Of a stretch of 64,000 nucleotides of DNA, positions 59,561 through 64,000 are shown one piece after another. The notes beneath the pieces are model-generated. The model did not search any database, was not told where the DNA came from, and worked only from the letters and a program-made list of their open reading frames with translations. This stretch comes from Janthinobacterium sp. TB1-E2 (GTDB lineage Bacteria; Pseudomonadota; Gammaproteobacteria; Burkholderiales; Burkholderiaceae_D): positions 2,170,001 to 2,234,000 of the forward strand of contig NZ_CP142523.1 of NCBI RefSeq assembly GCF_036885605.1, written 5' to 3'. The position numbers and the translations under genes were made by a program. The stretch's first letter is position 1; the number at the start of each line of letters is the position of its first letter.

Positions 59561-62500
59561 TTGTCCGCACGTATCCTGATTATCGAAGATAACGCCACCA
59601 ATATGGAATTGATGGTGTACTTGCTGCGTGCCTTCGGGTACACGCCGCTGGCCGCCTATGACGGCGAAGAGGGCGTGCGCATGGCGCGCAGCGAGTTGCC
59701 CGACTTGATCATTTGCGACGTGCATTTGCCCAAGCTCGATGGCTATGGCGTGGTGGCGGAGCTGAAGAAGGACCCGCAGCTGCGCAAGATCCCGGCGCTG
59801 GCCGTGACGGCGCTGGCCATGGTGGGGGACCGCGAGCGCCTGCTCGAAGCGGGCTTCAATGGCTACATCGGCAAGCCGATCGAACCCGACCTGTTCGTCG
59901 CGGAGCTGGAGTCTTTTTTACCCGGGGCGCCGTCGACGCCAGTTAAAAACGACATAGCCACCATCCTGATCGTCGATGATCATGTGCTGAACCGCGAGTT
60001 CCTGACCGCACTTCTCGGCTACGGCGGCCACCGCCTGCTGGAGGCGGCCAACGGCGCCGACGCGCTGGAAATACTGCGTACCGAACGGCCCAACCTGATC
60101 ATCTCCGACATCCTCATGCCGAACATGGACGGCTACGAATTCGTCACGTGCGTGCATGCCGATCCCGCGCTGGCCGACGTGCCCATCATCTTTTATACGG
60201 CCACCTACCGCGAGCAGGAAGCGATCCTGCTGGCGCAGGCGTGCGGCGTGCGCTGGGTCTTGCCCAAGCCGTCCGATCCCGAAGTCATCGTGCGCACCGT
60301 CAACGAGGCGCTGGGACTGATGCCGGCGGCGCCCCAGGTGCCGGCGGTGCCGGGCGCGGGCGGCGGGGCGGCGCTTCCCGCCACGGGCCAGCTGGCCGGC
60401 ATCGAGCACCAGGTCAGCGGCTACCTCGACGAACTCGAATCGAGCAGCCAGCAGATTTCGCAGCTGGCCAGCCAGCGCGAGGGCCAAGCCGCGCTCCCCG
60501 AAGACCTGGGCATCATGACGGAGCGCTTGTCGCGCTCGCTGTCGAGCCTGCAGGCGGTGAGCCTGCGCCTGACGGCCCTGATCGAACTGGGCATCGAGCT
60601 GGGTGCCGAACGCGATCCGCGCGCCTTGATCGAGGCGGGCTGCAAGGTGGCGCAGAATATCTGCGTCTCCAAGTACGCCTGTATCGGCGTACTGGAAGAG
60701 GGCGCCGAAAAGCTCAGCTATTTTTCCTCGTGCGGCGCCGAGAAAAACCTCGATCGCATCGCCAGCACGCCGCGCACGGGCATTTTGAACCGCTTGCTGG
60801 AACAGCGCCAGCCATACCGGGTCAATGGCTTGAAGGGCGATCCCGGCGCGCTGGGCCTGCCCGACACGCACCCGCCCGTCCACTCCTTCCTCGGCGTGGC
60901 CATCGCCTCGCGCGAGCGCAGCCACGGCTGGCTGTACCTGGTCGACAAGCTGGGGGCGAATGAATTTTCCGAAGTCGACGAACGGGTCGCCGCCACGGTG
61001 GCGGCGCAGATCGCCGTCGCCTACGACAACCTGCTGCTGTACGACGAGATCAAGCGCCACCACGAGCAGCTGACCCTGGACATGGCGGCGCGCATCCGCC
61101 TCGATGAAGACTTGCGCCGCTTCCGCCTGGCGATGGACGCCACGGCCGACGCGATTTTCCTCGTCGACCGCGCCGGCATGTGCTTCGTCGACGTCAACCA
61201 GACGGCTTGCCGCATGCTCGGTTTCGAGCGCGAGGATTTCCTGCGCGTGGGGCCGGGCCGCGCGCACGAGGGCGAATCCCAGCTGGAAGAGCTGTACAAC
61301 AAGCTGCTGGCCGGCGACCAGGGCGGCCCGATGACGGAATTGCAGCTGCAGCGCAAGGACGGCTCGCCCCTGTCGGTGGAAGTGCAGCGGCGCACCCTGC
61401 GCTCGGGGCAGAGCTGGATCCTGGTGGCCGTGGCGCGCGACATCACGGAGCGCAAGGACGCCGAGCAGCGCCTGATGAAACTGGCCCATTTCGACACCTT
61501 GACGGGTTTGCCGAACCGCAGCCAGTTCTACGCCTCGCTGACCCATTCGCTGGCCCAGGCGGCCGAGCACCAGTGGGCCGTGGCCGTGCTGTTCATGGAT
61601 GTCGACCGCTTCAAGAATATCAACGATACCCTGGGCCACACGATCGGCGACGACCTGCTGCGCCAGTTTTCCAGCCGCCTTGTCGATTGCCTGCGTGTGC
61701 GCGACACCATCGGCCGCTTTGGCGGCGATGAATTTGCCACCATCCTGCTGCTGCCCGAAGGCGCACAGCATGCCGTCGGCGTGGTCGACAAGATCCGCGA
61801 GGCGATGCGCAAGCCCTTCGACTTGCAGGGCCACGAGGTGACGGTGACGGTCAGCATCGGCATTTCCGTGTTCCCCGAGGATGCGGCCGATGCGGACACC
61901 CTGATTCAATATGCCGACACGGCCATGTACCGGGCCAAGGAAGCGGGCCGCGACGCCTTCCGCTTCTTCACGGCGGAAATGAACGCGCAATCGATGGCGC
62001 GGCTGGACATGGAAAATGCCTTGCGGCGTGCCATCGACAACGAGGAATTCGTGCTGTTCTTCCAGCCCAAGGTGAATATCATCTCGGGGCGCATCAGCGG
62101 CGCCGAGGCGCTGATACGCTGGCGCCGTCCCGGCCACGGCATGGTTTCGCCGGCCCTGTTCATTCCCCTGCTGGAAGAAACGGGTCTCATCGTGCGCGTC
62201 GGTAACTGGGTGCTCGACGAGGCCTGCAAGAAGATCAGCGAATGGGGCGCCAGCAGCATCGGCCCCGTACACCTGTCGGTGAACGTGTCGGGCATCCAGT
62301 TCTTCGTCGGCGGCCTGGAAGAAGAGGTGCTCAAGGCGATCCGCAAGCACGATATCGCGCCCGACCTGCTGGAGCTGGAGCTGACGGAAAGCTCGCTGAT
62401 GTCGAATGCCGAGGAAACCATCGCCGTGCTGCGCAACCTGAAGGCGCTGGGCATCCAGATTTCCATCGACGATTTCGGCACCGGCTATTCCAGCCTGGCC

Positions 62501-63199
62501 TACCTGAAGCGCTTCCCCATCGACAAGCTGAAGATCGACATCGCCTTCGTGCGTGAAGTGACGAGCAATCCGGACGACGCGGCCATCGTGCTGGCCATTA
62601 TCAGCATGGCGCACAGCATGAAGCTGGAAGTGATCGCCGAAGGCGTGGAAAACGATGCGCAGCTGGCCTACCTGCGGCGCCATGGCTGCGACGAGATGCA
62701 GGGCTATTATTTCAGCCGCCCCGTGCCGCAGGAAGAATTCGAACAGATGCTGATGGGCGGCAAGCTGCTGCAGGCGCCGCAGGATGCGGGCAGCGAAGAG
62801 CAGCAAACCCTGCTGATCGTCGACGACGATGTCTTCATGCTCGACGTGCTCAGCGACTTCCTGGCGCAGGACGGCTACCGCATCCTGACGGCGCAGACGG
62901 CCGCCGAGGGCTTCGACATCCTGGCGCGCCACAAGGTGCAGGTGATCCTGTGCGACCAGTGCATGCCGCTGATGAGCGGCACCGAATTCATGGAGCGGGT
63001 CAAACATTTGTGCCCCGATACCTTCCGCATCATGCTGTCGGCCTTTGCCGATCTGACGCCCATCATGGCGGCCATCAACCGCGGCGCTGTCGACCGCTTC
63101 TATACCAAGCCGTGGAAAGGCGCCGTGCTGCGCGAGAATATCCGCGAAGGCTTCCGCCTGCACAAGCTGCTGCATGGCCAGGTGAAAGCGGCGGCCTGA
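59561..63199 (+). CDS. Hybrid c-di-GMP protein REC-REC-GAF-PAS-GGDEF-EAL-REC
   Basis: The protein has 1212 residues. The start must be the TTG at 59561, because a stop codon precedes it directly and the first receiver needs ARILIIEDN. Receiver 1 (1-120) has Asp53 and GKPIEP; receiver 2 (about 133-250) has IVDDH and SDILMP. A GAF domain (about 345-480) and a PAS domain (about 515-630) follow. The diguanylate cyclase site GGDEF (721-725) is intact with the inhibitory RxxD five residues before it. The phosphodiesterase site EAL (849-851) is intact with DDFGTGYSSL. A third receiver (1084-1205) has Asp1132. It could both make and degrade c-di-GMP under two-component control. No kinase gene is nearby. 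Confidence 0.93.
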   Translation: MSARILIIEDNATNMELMVYLLRAFGYTPLAAYDGEEGVRMARSELPDLIICDVHLPKLDGYGVVAELKKDPQLRKIPALAVTALAMVGDRERLLEAGFNGYIGKPIEPDLFVAELESFLPGAPSTPVKNDIATILIVDDHVLNREFLTALLGYGGHRLLEAANGADALEILRTERPNLIISDILMPNMDGYEFVTCVHADPALADVPIIFYTATYREQEAILLAQACGVRWVLPKPSDPEVIVRTVNEALGLMPAAPQVPAVPGAGGGAALPATGQLAGIEHQVSGYLDELESSSQQISQLASQREGQAALPEDLGIMTERLSRSLSSLQAVSLRLTALIELGIELGAERDPRALIEAGCKVAQNICVSKYACIGVLEEGAEKLSYFSSCGAEKNLDRIASTPRTGILNRLLEQRQPYRVNGLKGDPGALGLPDTHPPVHSFLGVAIASRERSHGWLYLVDKLGANEFSEVDERVAATVAAQIAVAYDNLLLYDEIKRHHEQLTLDMAARIRLDEDLRRFRLAMDATADAIFLVDRAGMCFVDVNQTACRMLGFEREDFLRVGPGRAHEGESQLEELYNKLLAGDQGGPMTELQLQRKDGSPLSVEVQRRTLRSGQSWILVAVARDITERKDAEQRLMKLAHFDTLTGLPNRSQFYASLTHSLAQAAEHQWAVAVLFMDVDRFKNINDTLGHTIGDDLLRQFSSRLVDCLRVRDTIGRFGGDEFATILLLPEGAQHAVGVVDKIREAMRKPFDLQGHEVTVTVSIGISVFPEDAADADTLIQYADTAMYRAKEAGRDAFRFFTAEMNAQSMARLDMENALRRAIDNEEFVLFFQPKVNIISGRISGAEALIRWRRPGHGMVSPALFIPLLEETGLIVRVGNWVLDEACKKISEWGASSIGPVHLSVNVSGIQFFVGGLEEEVLKAIRKHDIAPDLLELELTESSLMSNAEETIAVLRNLKALGIQISIDDFGTGYSSLAYLKRFPIDKLKIDIAFVREVTSNPDDAAIVLAIISMAHSMKLEVIAEGVENDAQLAYLRRHGCDEMQGYYFSRPVPQEEFEQMLMGGKLLQAPQDAGSEEQQTLLIVDDDVFMLDVLSDFLAQDGYRILTAQTAAEGFDILARHKVQVILCDQCMPLMSGTEFMERVKHLCPDTFRIMLSAFADLTPIMAAINRGAVDRFYTKPWKGAVLRENIREGFRLHKLLHGQVKAAA

Positions 63200-63351
63200 G
63201 GATTTTCCGCAGCGGGCAACTGGCCGCCGCGTGCGCTGGCGCACCTTGCGCCGCAGCTTTCCATCGAATTAGACTCCCGTCTCTAGTTTTGCTCTCTAGA
63301 ATAAAACGCATCCATGAAGTGGCATGGCCTTTCACATGACGGGAGCTGGCG

Positions 63352-63933
63352 ATGGTGAAGAAATTGAAGGCGCTGACGGAAGATACGGAATTGACGAGTG
63401 CCGTGCGCTCGTCCGCGCAGCAGATCTGGCAAGCGGGCCTCGGCGCATTCGCCAAGGCGCAGGAAGAGGGCGGACGCGTGTTTTCCCGGCTGGTGAAGGA
63501 AGGCACGGAATTCCAGAAACGGGCCGAAGACAAGGTGGCCGACGTCAGCGGCAGCGTCGGCAAACTGGCCGATGGCGTGGGCAAGCAGGCCAGCGGCTCG
63601 TGGGACAAGCTTGAGCAAGTGTTCGAAGAGCGCGTGGCGCGCGCACTGGCCACGATCGGCGTGCCCACGCAACAGGACATCGCCGCGCTGCACGCGCAGA
63701 TCGATGCCTTGAGCCGGCAGGTGGCGGCGCTGTCGGCCAAGGCCGCGCTGGCGCCCAAGCCGAAGGCTGTGGCCAAGCCCGCCGTGAAGGCGGTGCCGAA
63801 AGTTTCACCGAAGGGGGCCGTCGCCAAGACCCCGGCCAAGCCGGCGGCCAAGGCTGCGCCGCGCGCCGCAAGCAAGCCAGCGAGCAAACCCGCCGCGAGA
63901 CCGGCGGCGAAGAAAAAAGCGCCGGCCGCCTGA
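63352..63933 (+). CDS. PhaF-like phasin (polyhydroxyalkanoate granule protein)
   Basis: The protein has 193 residues from the ATG at 63352, with GGGAGCTGGCG upstream. The phasin domain (1-95) shows AQQIWQAGLGAFAKAQEEG and VFEERVARALATIGVPT. A short leucine-zipper-like region (IAALHAQIDALSRQVAAL) follows, then a Lys/Ala/Pro-rich tail (about 140-193) like the histone-type tail of PhaF. It coats polyhydroxybutyrate granules and may link them to DNA. This fits phaB elsewhere in the window. A terminator follows at 63953. Confidence 0.9.
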   Translation: MVKKLKALTEDTELTSAVRSSAQQIWQAGLGAFAKAQEEGGRVFSRLVKEGTEFQKRAEDKVADVSGSVGKLADGVGKQASGSWDKLEQVFEERVARALATIGVPTQQDIAALHAQIDALSRQVAALSAKAALAPKPKAVAKPAVKAVPKVSPKGAVAKTPAKPAAKAAPRAASKPASKPAARPAAKKKAPAA

Positions 63934-63952
63934 GCTGGCGCCGCATTCCTCC

Positions 63953-63977
63953 AGCCTGCTCGCGCAGGCTTTTTTTT
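63953..63977 (+). terminator. Intrinsic terminator of the phasin gene
   Basis: Seven-base arms AGCCTGC and GCAGGCT with a TCGC loop are followed by eight T. It lies 20 bases after the phasin stop codon. Confidence 0.9.
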
Positions 63978-64000
63978 GCCTGCGGTTTTCGCCGGCGCCA

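Noticed and set aside
59918-63244. Long antisense open frame opposite the c-di-GMP gene
   Set aside because: It is a product of GC-rich third positions; it has no ribosome site, is rich in His/Gln/Arg and lacks motifs, while the opposite strand encodes clear domains.

Overview
The window looks like a chromosomal segment of a high-GC betaproteobacterium of the order Burkholderiales, most likely Oxalobacteraceae (Janthinobacterium, Massilia, Duganella type). The assignment rests on gene content and style, not on a database match: polyhydroxybutyrate genes (phaB, a PhaF-like phasin), a Burkholderiales-type Tad pilus locus, a YfhM-PbpC pair, many GTG/TTG starts, and very GC-rich third positions, which also produce long spurious antisense frames. 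I see no insertion sequence, prophage, CRISPR array, rRNA or convincing tRNA.

Region 1-5.4 kb holds envelope genes: a glycine-zipper lipoprotein cut by the window edge, a secreted protein with three Cys-pair repeats, a BON lipoprotein, an AI-2E/PerM-family permease, a BrkB/YihY-family membrane protein and an OmpA-family porin. Region 5.4-13.3 kb is the two-gene unit of a thioester-bearing bacterial alpha-2-macroglobulin and penicillin-binding protein 1C. Region 13.3-15.6 kb carries four small envelope genes of unknown function, two of which look like paralogues.

Region 15.6-21.8 kb is the most interesting part. It is a five-gene minus-strand unit: an NMT1/TauA-like solute-binding protein, a permease and an ATPase, followed by a DctB-like sensor kinase and a DctD-like sigma-54 activator. 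A good sigma-54 promoter (GG-N10-GC) lies 79 bases before the first gene. A dyad TGCGG-N4-CCGCA lies about 120 bases further upstream, with a weaker copy 32 bases from it, so the operon appears to encode the activator of its own promoter. A 31-base palindrome sits exactly at the ATPase/kinase junction and supplies codons 9-19 of the kinase, which has only a TTG start.

Region 22-40 kb is mixed: a winged-helix-like regulator, a membrane-anchored MtfA-like peptidase, a LytS/LytR-type two-component pair, a LACTB-like serine hydrolase with TPRs, a universal stress protein divergent from phaB with an FNR/Anr-like box between them, a DksA/TraR zinc-finger protein, a VOC protein, an uncharacterised lipoprotein pair, a Hyi-type isomerase, the RhlE RNA helicase, and a YcaC-like hydrolase next to a YtcJ-like amidohydrolase.

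Region 40-52 kb is a Tad (Flp) pilus locus. tadE, tadF and tadG face left. A LuxR-type response regulator, flp, the prepilin peptidase, cpaB, cpaC, a small lipoprotein, cpaE, cpaF, tadB and tadC face right. No tadD is present. Region 52-64 kb contains suhB, trmJ overlapping a LysR regulator, an MFS exporter, a Tat-subunit/GMC oxidoreductase/lipase unit, a 1212-residue REC-REC-GAF-PAS-GGDEF-EAL-REC c-di-GMP protein that starts with TTG, and a PhaF-like phasin.
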